A stretch of DNA of 64,000 nt from Xanthostigma xanthostigma (lineage: Eukaryota; Arthropoda; Insecta; Raphidioptera; Raphidiidae): NCBI GenBank assembly GCA_963575645.1, contig OY754470.1, positions 5,836,501 to 5,900,500 on the forward strand, in the 5' to 3' direction. Both the position numbers and the translations under genes were made by a program. Positions 46,275-56,730 of this stretch are shown here, in pieces. Under the pieces are notes generated by a model that saw only the letters and a program-made list of their open reading frames with translations, did no database searches and was not told where the DNA came from. Numbering within the stretch: the stretch's first letter is position 1; every line of letters begins with the position of its first letter.

Positions 46275-46892
46275 TTAACCGTCTTACTTAATGCAGTCAT
46301 CTCAGAAAAAAATGCAATTTGCAAACCCAGAGTTAGATGAGGGATTTAGTAAGTTAAAGCGAACTTTTTGATTGTAATAAAGTATCAAAACTGCGAGTAC
46401 CAATCGAACGTGCAGGTACCATAATAATATCATTAATGGTAACTGGTAAGACGTGCCGCTATCATTTATCGCATGCAATAAAATGAGATATTAGAAGACT
46501 TAACTTGGCTGCCCGAAGAATCTGTTAACGAATAACGATTGTAGTTATGCAAGAGTAACGTGTGAGTAACATAACTGAGTAATTACAGTATATGTGAGTA
46601 TTCTAATGTAGTTCTCCGCATGTCTGTTGAAAGATTCAAGATCATGGGCGAACAATGCCCTTTTGTTGCAAGGTTCTCACGACCTGTGTGTCGTTTCTTT
46701 ATAATACTCGCGTCATACTTGTGTAAAAACGGTAGTATATTATGTTATTATACTTGCACATGGGATAGTTGGTCGCGTTTAAGGGGACGTGGTACTCTAC
46801 TGTTACCATTCAGAACCAATAGTACTAATTTTGGTACGAATCGATTCTTCGCTTGACACTTGGCAGAATTTAGTATCAAGTGCTCCTGACGA
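46275..46892. other. scribble intron 2, nothing recognised
   Basis: No supportable feature. A 78-codon frame at 46620 shows no family features. Confidence 0.45.
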
Positions 46893-47133
46893 TGGAATTC
46901 GGAACTCAAAGGAATGGTGAGACCTCTGGTGAGAAATGCGCCGAACTGTCCTAAAAGGGGGGTTTTTGACAGGTAAACATTGATTTAGAAAAGCATGATG
47001 GAGGCTAATAATGCTTTTCTAAATCAATGTTTACCTTATGCCTCCATAGTTTACCTGTCAAAAACCCCCCTTTTAGGACAGTTCGGCGCATTTCTCACCA
47101 GCGGTCTCATCATTCCTCTGGGTTCCGAATAGC
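46893..47133. repeat. 240-bp hairpin element
   Basis: Arms of about 80 bp are reverse complements: GAGAAATGCGCCGAACTGTC (46930) against GACAGTTCGGCGCATTTCTC (47078), including a G6/C6 run, and GGTAAAC against GTTTACC. A second inner hairpin, TTGATTTAGAAAAGCAT, pairs with ATGCTTTTCTAAATCAA. The outer edges (ATTCGGAACTC, GGTTCCGAAT) also pair. A small foldback element with no coding capacity. Confidence 0.8.
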
Positions 47134-47416
47134 GTTGAATGCAAGTAAAGTAGTTGTAGAATTTATCCAAGTATTTGTTATGTATAATTGGTAGAGTAAG
47201 AAACTAAACCAATTATGATTGACTGCAACACAGAATCAGTCACCAGTTTCTTATTAAACATTAATTTAAGGAAATGTTTTGCGCGGAAAATCTCATAGCC
47301 AGTTGCGACTAATCATGCAGCGGTTTTGTCTAAAATTCTTTGATACCAAATGGGGACTAAAAGAGTACCGAATTTTTTAACACTGAACATTAAAAAATGG
47401 ATATTGATACGAATGG

Positions 47417-47733
47417 TCAGAGTGCCCGTCGGCAAAAATTTTACTGATACATACTCTCCCCAAACTTTGTATATGGCTTCATTAGGCCTAGTCTGACACA
47501 TATTTCCTCTATGAATTTTCTTGATTTTGGGGCGTTTTCCCTCTAAATTTTCCGAAAGATGTCGTTTTGACAACATGTAAAAAATTTATAGATACTGTTT
47601 GTTTTTTTAATTGGATAGCTTAAAAACTTAAACCAAAACACTAAAATAATGTTCTCTGACAAATAACATAACCCATTTAAAATGTCTGACACCTCGAATA
47701 TGTCGAACACATTCGAGGTGTCAGACACTCTGA
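47417..47733. repeat. single-arm derivative of the 13001 foldback family
   Basis: Starts TCAGAGTGCCCGTCGGC like the left arm at 13000 and runs in the same orientation through to GTCTGACACCTCGAATATGT. It then turns in a short hairpin (CGAACACATTCGAGGTGTCA) and ends GACACTCTGACT. The ends AGTCAGAGTG/CACTCTGACT are inverted. The second long arm is missing. Confidence 0.85.
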
Positions 47734-48066
47734 CTAGAATCAATAGGTATAGGAAAATAAAATTGTAACAGGGCTGCTGTTTTTTATTTAATTTCGGTTT
47801 TTCTTGAGTTTATTACGCGGTTGGGAAGGATTGAGCGGTGTCAGAAGAGTGCAGGGAGCAAAATTGGTTAGTTGCGGATTATGCGATAATTCGAAGTCCC
47901 GATCCAAACATTTTTATGAGCCATCAAATTATTATCCTCATTGCTATGCAAAAACTCATTAGTAATTATAATTTATTTATTGCATCGTTCCATTTGGCGT
48001 CGTCTTGAGTTACACGAGTCGATCCCAGGCACGACACAATTCGACGTCACAGGCGTTCTGTGTATA

Positions 48067-48374
48067 CAATACCCGCCACGAATATAAAAGGCTCCGAATT
48101 GTGCTTGCGCTTGTACAGTCTGTTGAAAAACTACAAACTCGCAACTCAAAAAAACTAAAATATCAATAACAACTTGACAATAGCGTACTCGACTGTACTT
48201 TAAAGCAGGAAAGCGACAAGTGACAAAGGCAACGAGCGATCACGACCAATCACCGACGAGCGCACGTTCCGTGCATGTAGCTGGGAGGTGGTGGGAGTCT
48301 CAACGGCTCTAAAATGTGCCTTTGCGACGCTGTTTGTGACTAGCTTCCGAACCTTTTAGATCCGTGGCGCGTAT
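48067..48374. mobile_element. MITE Z, copy 2, TATA flanks
   Basis: Shares the body of the copy at 44656 (for example GACAATAGCGTACTCGACTG and GAGCGCACGTTCCGTGCA), same orientation, with decayed left end AATACCCGCCACGAATATAA and right end CCGTGGCGCGTAT. TATA lies at 48063-48066 and 48375-48378. Confidence 0.8.
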
Positions 48375-48378
48375 TATA

Positions 48379-48836
48379 ATCGTGTGTTGCCTTAAGACTT
48401 AAGCAAAACAATATACCTACTCGTTCTATAAATTGGTCTACGTTCACCAGATTAATATCAAAACACGGCTTATTGGCGTAAACGCGATACAGAAGAGTGA
48501 AGTTATTATAGTACAGTTATATTATAGAAGGTCAAAAAAGCTGCATGCCTTCTGGCAAGGAAGTTGTTTATTCTTCCTGACGCACGGGGAGATAGTCGGG
48601 ATTTGTTTTATGTTGAACTGTTGAGGTTATGTTTTCATTTGCTACCAATGGCTGTTAAACTTGTTAATTAGAATATAAAACTATCCTTGCGTTAAAAGTA
48701 TACAAAGTGACGCATTGGAAATCGGTTTATGATAAATATTGCACTCTGAATATTTAAAGTTAAGGTTGCAGATGTGTCTTATTAAGTTATTATGTAACTT
48801 TGCTCTAGTACAGAAATAAAACAAAAATAATTAACG
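48379..48836. other. scribble intron 2, nothing recognised
   Basis: No supportable feature. Confidence 0.5.
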
Positions 48837-49570
48837 AAATTTGATCCACTTCCCAAAAAGGTTCGCCTTTTTGGGAAGTGGATCAAATTTTGTTAATTAT
48901 TTTTTTTAATACTAGCTCGTGGGCTACTAAGTCAGTGGCGTTACTTGTAAAGAGAGAGGGGGGATAGTTAAACACTATTTTTTTTTTGGTTCGAAACTTT
49001 TTTTGGACGACACGACGTTTTACGACCATATGCTGGATTCAGCGTGTTTTTTTTTCCCTATAAGTTTGATGATTTTGCAAAAGATCCGACAGATTCTGGA
49101 ATTTCGTCAAAAACCGCATTTTTTTTTAAATCGATTTCCTTTAATATACTTTTGACATTGAGAATGCTTACAGAAAAAAATACGCTGAATTCAGTGAGCG
49201 TAAGTTTGGAAACTACGGCCATTCGAAGGCTTTATACGATTTTCTGAAAATTATAAACACAAATAACTTCTAAACCAAAAGACATACAGACGTTTGTTTG
49301 CGCTCATTGGTTTCAGCGTGTTTTTTTTCTATAAGCATGATGATCTTGCCAAAGTATCGAAAGATTTCGGTTTTCGTCAAATATCGCATTTTTTTAAAGG
49401 GGTATGCCTTGAAAAATTGCAAAAATCGATTTCTTTAATATACTTTTGACATTGAGAATGCTTACAGAAAAAAATACGCTGAATTCAGTGAGCGTAAGCA
49501 AACGTCTGTATCTCTTTTAGTATGTAAACTACGGCCATTGAAGGTTTTATATGATTTTCTGAAAACTAAA
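48837..49570. repeat. repeat R1, copy 2, with a hairpin at its left edge
   Basis: From 48888 it matches 18865-19490 (GTCAGTGGCGTTACTTGTAA, TACGGCCATTCGAAGG), with the same two head-to-tail units, here about 270 bp apart because of deletions. The left edge is a 52-bp hairpin: TTTGATCCACTTCCCAAAAA then TTTTTGGGAAGTGGATCAAA (48840-48887). Confidence 0.7.
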
Positions 49571-49847
49571 TACACGCAAACAAATATTGATTTGGTGAAT
49601 AATTGAAGCCTGTTTACATCGCCGATTCAGAACTGTGAACAATACACATAAATACTAATGTATAAAACGGGATTTTTTTAACTGTAAATACATTGTTATT
49701 ACAATATTATATACATATGTCGCAGATACAAGTCAGGGATCTCGTATCTGCGTATCAGTATTATTTTGGCAACCATGTTCTCATAAAGTAGAGGAGTTTA
49801 AATAAAAAAATCATAAACTACAAGGCGCGACAGTTATTAGACTAGCC

Positions 49848-50250
49848 ACCGAGGAGCAGTGTAGCTTAGTGGTGAGAGCACTAGACTAGCATTCGTGAGG
49901 TACCGGGTTCGAATCCCGGCGTAGGCACATTGTGGCCGGAACTTTTTTCCCGCTGCCTCTCGCCGAGAGCGGTAATTCCTGTACCGGCCATCTTGTTGAG
50001 GTTTTCCATGGTTTCTCTTAAAATATCGAGATGGTTCCTTATTCAAGACCATGGCCGATTACCTGTCGAAATCCTAAGCTCAAAATATCTAATTTCCTAA
50101 AATTCCTTCATTCGCCCATTGTTATTAATTAAGTGGAAGTTTAAAAATGTAGAAAATAACGAGGAGTGTAATAGATGGAAAATAGCAATGGTGCGAATGG
50201 CGTCTGTTATGGCATAAAGTCGAGAAACGAACGTTAAATGTATTATTATA
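49848..50250 (+). mobile_element. tRNA-derived SINE, full length, 13-bp duplication
   Basis: The head has Pol III promoter boxes: TGTAGCTTAGTGGTGAGAGC (A box) and CCGGGTTCGAATCCCGGC (B box). The body includes GTTGAGGTTTTCCATGGTTT and CATGGCCGATTACC, and the 3' end is ACGTTAAATG plus an ATT-rich tail. A perfect 13-bp target duplication, TATTAGACTAGCC, lies at 49835-49847 and 50251-50263. A second full copy, reverse strand, is at 63141-63570. The head to TTAAAYG layout matches a widespread arthropod SINE type. Confidence 0.92.
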
Positions 50251-50407
50251 TATTAGACTAGCCGTTACCCGCGATTGAGACGAAACACGGATGCGTTCCC
50301 ATTATTTGGCATAATTACTCCTTTCTCAATGTAGACACCCGCACTAAGAACGGATTTTATGCAACTCCTATCCAAAACGATTTTTTCACCTACTATCACA
50401 TGTACTC

Positions 50408-50410
<3 letters not shown>

Positions 50411-50449
<39 letters not shown>

Positions 50450-50512
50450 CCTCTCTCTCCCCCCCCTCTCTCTCTCTCTCTGTCTCTCTCTGTCTTTCTC
50501 TCTATATATCTC
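50411..50512. repeat. (TC)n-rich simple repeat
   Basis: CTGT repeats pass into a long TC run with a C7 interruption at 50460-50466. Open frames across it (Ser/Leu-rich on +, Arg/Glu-rich on -) are artefacts. Confidence 0.95.
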
Positions 50513-50888
50513 TTGAAATATTATATAGACCTTCCCATCTACACAATTATCCACACTCACCCACTTAACAACATCGGGAAAATCTCTCAGAGCATCGCCT
50601 CTTGTTACGAAATCGTGGTGTGTGTAAGTGCAAAAACGTGAAATATTTGACAGCACCGCGTAAAGTCATGAAATATTGAGTGCATGTGTGTAAAATCACC
50701 TACATTGTGTTAAGCCAGCTATTTTTTCCACTGTATACTTATACCTCTGTACAGACTGTTTATCTCTAATGAAGTTGCGCTTAAACAGGTAGGGTTTTCC
50801 GAATTTACATGTTTATTTGTCGAATTTATAATGTAGATCATTTTAGCTTTCTTCTCTTGCACAATGCACTTGTTTAGTTTATGTAATA

Positions 50889-51286
50889 CTGTCCGTACCG
50901 GCTTCACCCGGGTGCGAATATTCGGCAAAATGTATTTCGTTTGCGGTCCGGCGTCTGAACTAGGTAATAGCTTTTACCCAATTCTACCAGATTTGCTTCT
51001 AAACTAATAGCTTTGAGTCAATTCTATCAGATGCCTCTGCTTGCTACTAAATCAGTTTTTTGTTTGCTTCTGAACTAATAGCTTTGAGTAAATTCTATCA
51101 GATGTCGTTACGTGTTACTAAAACAGCTTTTTTGAGAAAATACCGTACAAAATATTTAATAAAAACTATCCTAAAGCGTAAGTTGCACCAAGTAAGACAC
51201 ATTTACAAAATTTCATTGAAATCGGCTCAGTGGTTTAGAAGATTAGCGCGGCCAAAATTGGGACACGAGAATTTTATATATATAGA
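50889..51286 (-). mobile_element. Helitron-like family A, near full length
   Basis: On the - strand the 5' end is TCTATATATATAAAATTCTC (51286), then GTGTCCC. The tandem CTTCTGAACTAATAGCTTTG units lie at 50975-51100. The 3' tail GCACCCGGGTGAAGCCGG ends near 50889 with a decayed CTAG. Same family as 10-285 and 55952-56355. Confidence 0.65.
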
Positions 51287-52129
51287 TAGTCGTTACCCGC
51301 GGTTTTGAGCGCGATTGAAATGAAACACGACAGCGGCAAGGCTCCACCGTATTACAGTTTTGCTTCGTGGACTCAGCCCCGCTTGACAGCGACAACTGTA
51401 ATGGAGCATTCAGCTCCTCCGTGTATAGCAATGCCACTTTAATACACAACGTTTTTCGAAATGATATTTTTCTTAAACAATGTTTTTCTATACGCGTTTT
51501 GATAAAAATTTAGCTTGAAAAGCGTTCTTTTTCTTTGTAGAGCAGTCATTTGTTTTTGTGTGAGTACACAATCTGATGTTCAGAGATTTTGAATAGGACA
51601 TTAGATGTATGAAAATTGTAATCACTTCTAATGTCATTGTCAAATCAAAATTTTTGACAACACTTTGAGCAACCCAGCACTAGCGTATAAAACATGACTA
51701 CTGTATATTTCGATTAACATATTTTGATCGTTTCACGTGCGCTGAATTGAAATGTATCCGATAGTTTGTGATTCATGTTATCATGGATAGCATACATTAA
51801 AACATCGATGACAGTTAAGCTGCTCCTTTAAATCATACGATACCTGTTATAGCGTTGTTCACAACAATAGAGAAGCGATTATCGGAGCCATAGAATTGTG
51901 CCAAGTTGTCTATTATTAGGAAATCGACCGAAATGTCGATTTTTTTTATCGCTATAGAAAATGTTATCGCAATTCATCAGTATTGCGGTTAGAGATAGAT
52001 ACGTTCGCAGCCATTTTGTTGACACTTGTTTTCGAAATCCTGTCGGTTGTCTGTATTGCTCAAACGTAGTGATTCAGATGTGACCGAACCAAAAACGTGT
52101 GCGCCGATAAAACTGAGGTTTCTGAAACA
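51287..52129. other. scribble intron 2; MITE fragment near 51640
   Basis: At 51637-51690 GTCATTGTCAAATCAAAATT through GAGCAACCCAGCA matches the right end of the MITE at 15031-15386; the left part is absent or too diverged. A 61-codon frame at 52026 has no family features. Confidence 0.4.
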
Positions 52130-52455
52130 CTACACTTCCCGTGTAACCAAGCGGAATCACCACAGTGATATCGCCATGACTGTTATTCCGGTTACACAAA
52201 AATCACAGTGAAAAATCGTCGTGATTTTATCACGTCGATCCCGACCGAGCAAACACTCGGTTGGACGTCACGTCGGCTACTCGGCTGGAGCGACCGTCGT
52301 GATTGCTGTGACATGGAACAATATACACGTTAGATAATTTGGAATGTAGTTACATCTTGTCAGAACACAGTGATCATGTTAGACGGCTGGTCATAGTGAT
52401 TTTTTCAACGTGAAGTTATTTATCTGATCATAGTGATTTTTTCAACGTGAAGTTC
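52130..52455. repeat. repeat X, uninterrupted copy
   Basis: Matches 27970-28175 plus 29931-29980 and reads straight across the point where the other copy received a hAT element (TGTAGTTACATCTTGTCAG at 52344). It ends with a 27-bp tandem pair, TCATAGTGATTTTTTCAACG, at 52395 and 52429. Confidence 0.8.
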
Positions 52456-52825
52456 CCCAGCTCTATCTGCCAGTCAGATCCAAACTCACCCTCGGTATGC
52501 ATGTATTCTTACGGTATCTTGTAGGGTAGTTGTGTTGATCTGAATGTATTTTTTGAATGTTGCTTTTCGCAAACAGCAAGCAATCTATACTTTAAATATA
52601 TACTGCCGTAAAAAGGCAAAAGACAGTAAGTGACCAACTTATGAATTTGAGTAAATCAAGATTTACTAAAAATGTCTTGACTGCTGTTTTGCCTCATCAG
52701 TCTACACCTATAGTGTGCAATTCATCTGGGGGTCGGTTTAAAAGCTGCAGCACTTACTGCTGTTGTTGGCTTCAGTATGAACTCATTTTGTCAACAAATG
52801 TCACTTACTGCCCTTTGCCTTTTTA

Positions 52826-53173
52826 GGGTAGTATAAAGCTGAAGAGTTTGTTTGTTTGTTTGAACGTGCTAATCTCAGGAACTACTGGTTCGAATTGAAA
52901 AAAATGTTTTTTGTTGGATAGCCCATTTATCGAGGAAGGCTATTGGCTATATAATATCACGCTACGACGAATAGGAGCGGAGCATCAATGAAAAATGTTG
53001 CAAAATGTAACTCAAAATTTGTCAGTCCGACAAAAACTTTTGAACGGTAACTCTGATCATCATGAAATTTCGGCACAACATTAATCTCGGTAAACTACGA
53101 TGAATGTGCGTATTCATGTCCCCCCTCCCCATTCGTTCTTATGCACCCGTGTGAAGCCGAGCGCGATCGCTAG
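52826..53173 (+). mobile_element. Helitron-like family B
   Basis: From GTATAAAGCTGAAGAGTTTG (52831) through TAGCCCATTTATCGAGGAAG to the GC-rich tail CCGTGTGAAGCCGAGCGCGA and CTAG at 53170-53173, followed by T. Its 5' TCTATACTAAT is decayed. It is the same family as 56382-56730 (-) and 61398-61620 (+). Confidence 0.75.
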
Positions 53174-53474
53174 TGATAAATAAAAAAGGAACATACTTAC
53201 GTTCACGAAATCATGGAAACAAAAAGATCCGGGTGTAAATAACTTTTGTAATCAATACGCATTTCGTCATATCAGTGCGGATGTTCACACGAGAAGCAAT
53301 GCAAGAATGCATTTGTGTCCCGTCTTACAAGAAGAGAACATTGATTACCACCACACCAATAAAAAGCAGCACCAGCGCACAGTATCGAAGTACTCTGCGT
53401 ATCGCTTTCACTTTTTATTCGTTGATGCAATTATTCAATTGATGTGTGCCAGTACGCTGGATTTTAGCAATACA
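53174..53474. other. scribble intron 2, nothing recognised
   Basis: No supportable feature in about 300 bp. Confidence 0.45.
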
Positions 53475-53756
53475 CTATTTCGTTGGTATTAAACCAGGAG
53501 TGTCAATTCGGTGGCCCGCGAGTAGCCTGCGGCTTACAATTTTTTTTTCTTTTCGGAATGTGCCGTTCTCGCCCATATGTAGCTTGCTATTGGCTGTTTC
53601 GGAGATCCATATGCGTTTTATTTTTATTCTACCGCTATAAATGGAAATGTCGAATTTATTCCACACGCCACTGTCTGCGGGAAAGTAGGCGTTCACTACC
53701 ATATTATTGATGACGTGCCTGGCTTCAACTCTGACCGCGGGCACTATAGTGATAAT
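53475..53756 (-). other. unrecognised protein-like open frame in a GC-rich island
   Basis: A - strand frame reads VPAVRVEARHVINNMVVNAY, FPADSGVWNKFDISIYSGRI, KIKRIWISETANSKLHMGEN, then GTFRKEKKIVS. Composition and codon use look coding, unlike the AT-rich surroundings. AAATT|GTAAGCC (53550) could be a donor and GCGGTCAG (53734) an acceptor. On the + strand the same island begins CAGGAGTGTCAATTCGGTGG, a hAT-like end, so it may be part of a decayed transposon. The frame continues into the hAT copy at 53757-53855 only by chance. I recognise no family. Confidence 0.3.
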
Positions 53757-54200
53757 TAGTGATGTGCCGGATATCCGTATCCGCGGATATCCGAGGGAGA
53801 AGAAAGATCCGTATCCGTTAGTTTTTGGCGGATCTTTTACCTTATTCATTTTCAATTCATAGATGAAATTTTATATATATAGGTGATTAGGTAATAATGA
53901 AAACCTGTTAAATTCCATTCAGATTATTTTTTATTTTTTTTAAATCGTATTTGGCACCTTTATATTGCAAACATTTATCATAGTGAGTACCATACTAATA
54001 GTACATAACTCAAAGGTACTAAATCAACTATCTTTATAATGAGATATTGCGCATCGATCTTTGGAAAGAGACAATCTGTTATGAGAGTTAACTTTTAAAG
54101 AGGTCAATAACTTTTTCCTATAACAGATAGTCTCTTTCCAAAGGTCGATGTGCAATATTTACCGCCGCGTACTCTAAGAAATATAAGATCCGTATCTGTA
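53757..54200. mobile_element. hAT-type element, truncated, without the LINE
   Basis: Begins TAGTGATGTGCCGGATATCC and follows the element at 28176 closely, including GGTGATTAGGTAATAATG and the inner TAACAGATAGTCTCTTTCCA. It lacks the right terminal repeat. At 53870-53890 it reads across the site where the other copy carries a LINE, giving the empty-site sequence. Confidence 0.85.
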
Positions 54201-55247
54201 AAATATTTAGTAGAGCGTTGTTTTTGACCTGTCACAGGTGTGGCATGTATATGATAAGTCCCTATATAGAAACACGCGCGTATTCTAATCCAACGTTGTG
54301 TCAAAATTTCAAAGCAATTGGTGAGGAACTTTCGGAGATTTAAGGTTTTGAACGAACGAATATTTACATTTTTATTTATACAAATTTGCTTTTCGTTTAC
54401 ATGGAACTATATGGTGTAATAATTGCAATGCGTCTATTTTCCCCAATCTCTTCCTATTCACGTGTTAAACATCCTACCAAAATTTGGTTTCGATCCGCTC
54501 AGTCATATGACCTGAAACGCGTCCTCGCAGAGGAACAGATTATCTTTCAAGAAATGCCATTTCGACTCGGGGGACCTCAAACCGAAAAAATACTGTAAAA
54601 TGTGAATTTTGACCTAATTATTAGTCCCATTCCCCACTTGCGGAGTGCGAGTGATAAAATTATTACCTAATATCAATATAATCAACAATCACGCAATAAT
54701 CATTATAATGTAGTGAAGTAATTGCACATACCGCTAAACTAGCGGTATGTGCTTTATTATCGCTTTGTGCGTCAGAGCTGACTTTTGTTCATATAAGAAG
54801 TTATATCTAAGTTAATTTCACACGAAATCCATTCAAATTGAAGTTTTTTGAAAAGAGGAGATTCTAATCTATAAAATAGAACCATTTTTAAATCAATTCG
54901 AGTTCATAAATACTATTAAAATTGTAATTGAAAATCACAAACAGCAGTTGTCGGTTGGTCTGTACGTATGTACGGATGTACGTATGTACGTCACGACTGT
55001 ACAGATCGCAATTTTGGTCGGATTGCCTTGGGTTATATTTTATTCACTTTGTTTACTATCAGACCAGAACCCTATTTAAATTCACTAAAATGTGTTCAGT
55101 AGTTTAATTTTTATAAACAGTTTTATTTTTTATTATTTTTGACAGCTAATAGTTTAAAAACAATATAATAATTGCTGTGTAAATATAGTGTAATCCATAA
55201 AACAAGTGCTACACTTCTATACCGTGATAACACCACTACACGTATTA
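54201..55247. other. scribble intron 2; short ACGTATGT tandem array
   Basis: TACGTATGTACGGATGTACG and further units form a small tandem array at 54964-54992. A 70-codon frame at 54386-54598 shows no family features. Nothing else is supported. Confidence 0.4.
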
Positions 55248-55320
55248 GGCCGCCGTGGCGTAATGGTTATGCCGTTGGATCCCCAAGGGCAAGGTCCTGG
55301 GTTCGATTCCTTTCGAAATC
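55248..55320 (+). pseudogene. tRNA-like sequence, anticodon position CCC (Gly-like)
   Basis: GTGGCGTAATGGTTATGCC resembles an A box and D arm, and CCTGGGTTCGATTCC a B box and T arm. CCC falls at the anticodon position, but anticodon and acceptor stems pair poorly. A T-rich stretch follows, suiting a Pol III terminator or SINE tail. Confidence 0.45.
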
Positions 55321-55949
55321 ATTGATGTTTTTCTTTCTTTTTTCTTTTTATTTTGTTTTATTTTATTCCACTTGATATTAATTATATATTATATTATGTA
55401 TAGTTCTTAATTTTTTTTATTTTTGCAAACTTAAAAAAAAATATTTTTTCAATTTTTAATTATTTATTTCTTTAAATTTTTAAATCTTTTTAAATTTATT
55501 AAAAATATTTTTTAATTGTTATTTTTTTATCATACATTGGAAAACTTGCGGGATGTGCACTTTTGGTTTTGCCAACTATTACTTAAGTTATACGATGTCG
55601 TGTTAATTACAGCAGTAAAACGAATACAAAAAAACAGTTCACAACGCATGGCACAAATTCTTTCCAATCTTGACTGCAGGAAATCGCTTCCCCATAGATA
55701 AATATTTTAATCGGAAAAGGCGTAAAATATGACGTCATAGTATGGCGTAAATTTGTCGAGAATGGCGTGAATTTTAGTTCGAACAAAACCATCATCACGA
55801 ACTCCAAAGCGTGGCTGCGTGTTGAGTTGATGGATTTTCGAAACGCATCAATCGTGACGATGTAGGTAATATAGAACATGGTCACATGACTGTGGTTATT
55901 CCTGTTGTGTACATATGCGAGCCTCCTTTAGTACTATTTCGTATAATAC
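55321..55949. other. scribble intron 2, nothing recognised
   Basis: T-rich then unassigned DNA; no supportable feature. Confidence 0.45.
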
Positions 55950-55951
55950 TA

Positions 55952-56355
55952 CTAGCGGCCCGTCCCGGTTTCACCCGGCTGCGATGGATATATTTTGTGT
56001 TGCGGAAAATTCTGCAAAATGTAATGAAAACAACTACAGCGCACAAATGTCTGAACTAACGCAGATTTGCTTCTGAACAAATAGCTTTGAGCAAACTGTT
56101 AGATGTCGCTACATGGTACTAAAACAGTTTTTTTTTGTTTGCTTTTGAACTAATAGCTTTTAGTAAATTCTATCAGATGTCGCTGCATGTTACTAAAACA
56201 GTTTTTTTTTTACTAAACACTGTAATTATGTACGAAATATTTAATAAAAACTATTCTATATAGAGTAAGTTGAACCAAGTAAGACACATTTACAAAATTT
56301 GATTAAAATTGGCTCAGTGGTTCCGGAGATTGTGACACGAAAATTTTATATAGGT
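55952..56355 (-). mobile_element. Helitron-like family A, near full length
   Basis: On the - strand it starts CCTATATAAAATTTTCGTGT (56355; the first T of TC is changed) and ends with the tail GGTGAAACCGGGACGGGCCG and CTAG at 55955-55952, followed by T. Tandem CTTCTGAAC/TAATAGCTTT units occupy 56060-56165. Only 26 bp separate it from the next Helitron-like copy. Confidence 0.7.
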
Positions 56356-56381
56356 ATTATACAGATACTACTTATAGAAGA

Positions 56382-56730
56382 CTAGCGGTCCCGCCCGGTT
56401 TCACCCGAGTGCAAAAGAACGAATGGGGGTGAAGGACATGAGTACGCACATTCATCTTAGTTTGCCAAGATGAATGTTGTGTCCAAATTTCATGATGATT
56501 GGAGTTACCGTTCAAAAGTTTTTTTCGGACGGACAAATTTTGAGTTACATTTTGCAACATTTTTCATTGATGCTCCTCTCCTATTGATCGTAGCGTGATA
56601 TTATAGAGCCTATAGCCTTCCTCGATAAATGGGCTATCCAACAAAACAAAAATTCAATTCAAACCAGTAGTTCCTGAGATTAGTGCGTTCAACCAAACAA
56701 ACAAACTCTTCAGCTTTATATATTAGTATA
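56382..56730 (-). mobile_element. Helitron-like family B, complete ends
   Basis: On the - strand the element opens A|TCTATACTAATATATAAAG at 56730 and closes with the GC-rich hairpin tail (CGGGTGAAACCGGGCGGGACCG) split as CACTCGGGTGAAACC and GGGCGGGACCG, then CTAG|T at 56385-56382. It thus shows all three Helitron hallmarks: 5' TC, 3' CTRR with a hairpin, and insertion between A and T without duplication. It is 349 bp and non-coding. Confidence 0.85.

Noticed and set aside
50359-50656. Ser/Leu-rich and Arg/Glu-rich open frames
   Set aside because: They translate the (TC)n simple repeat on either strand.
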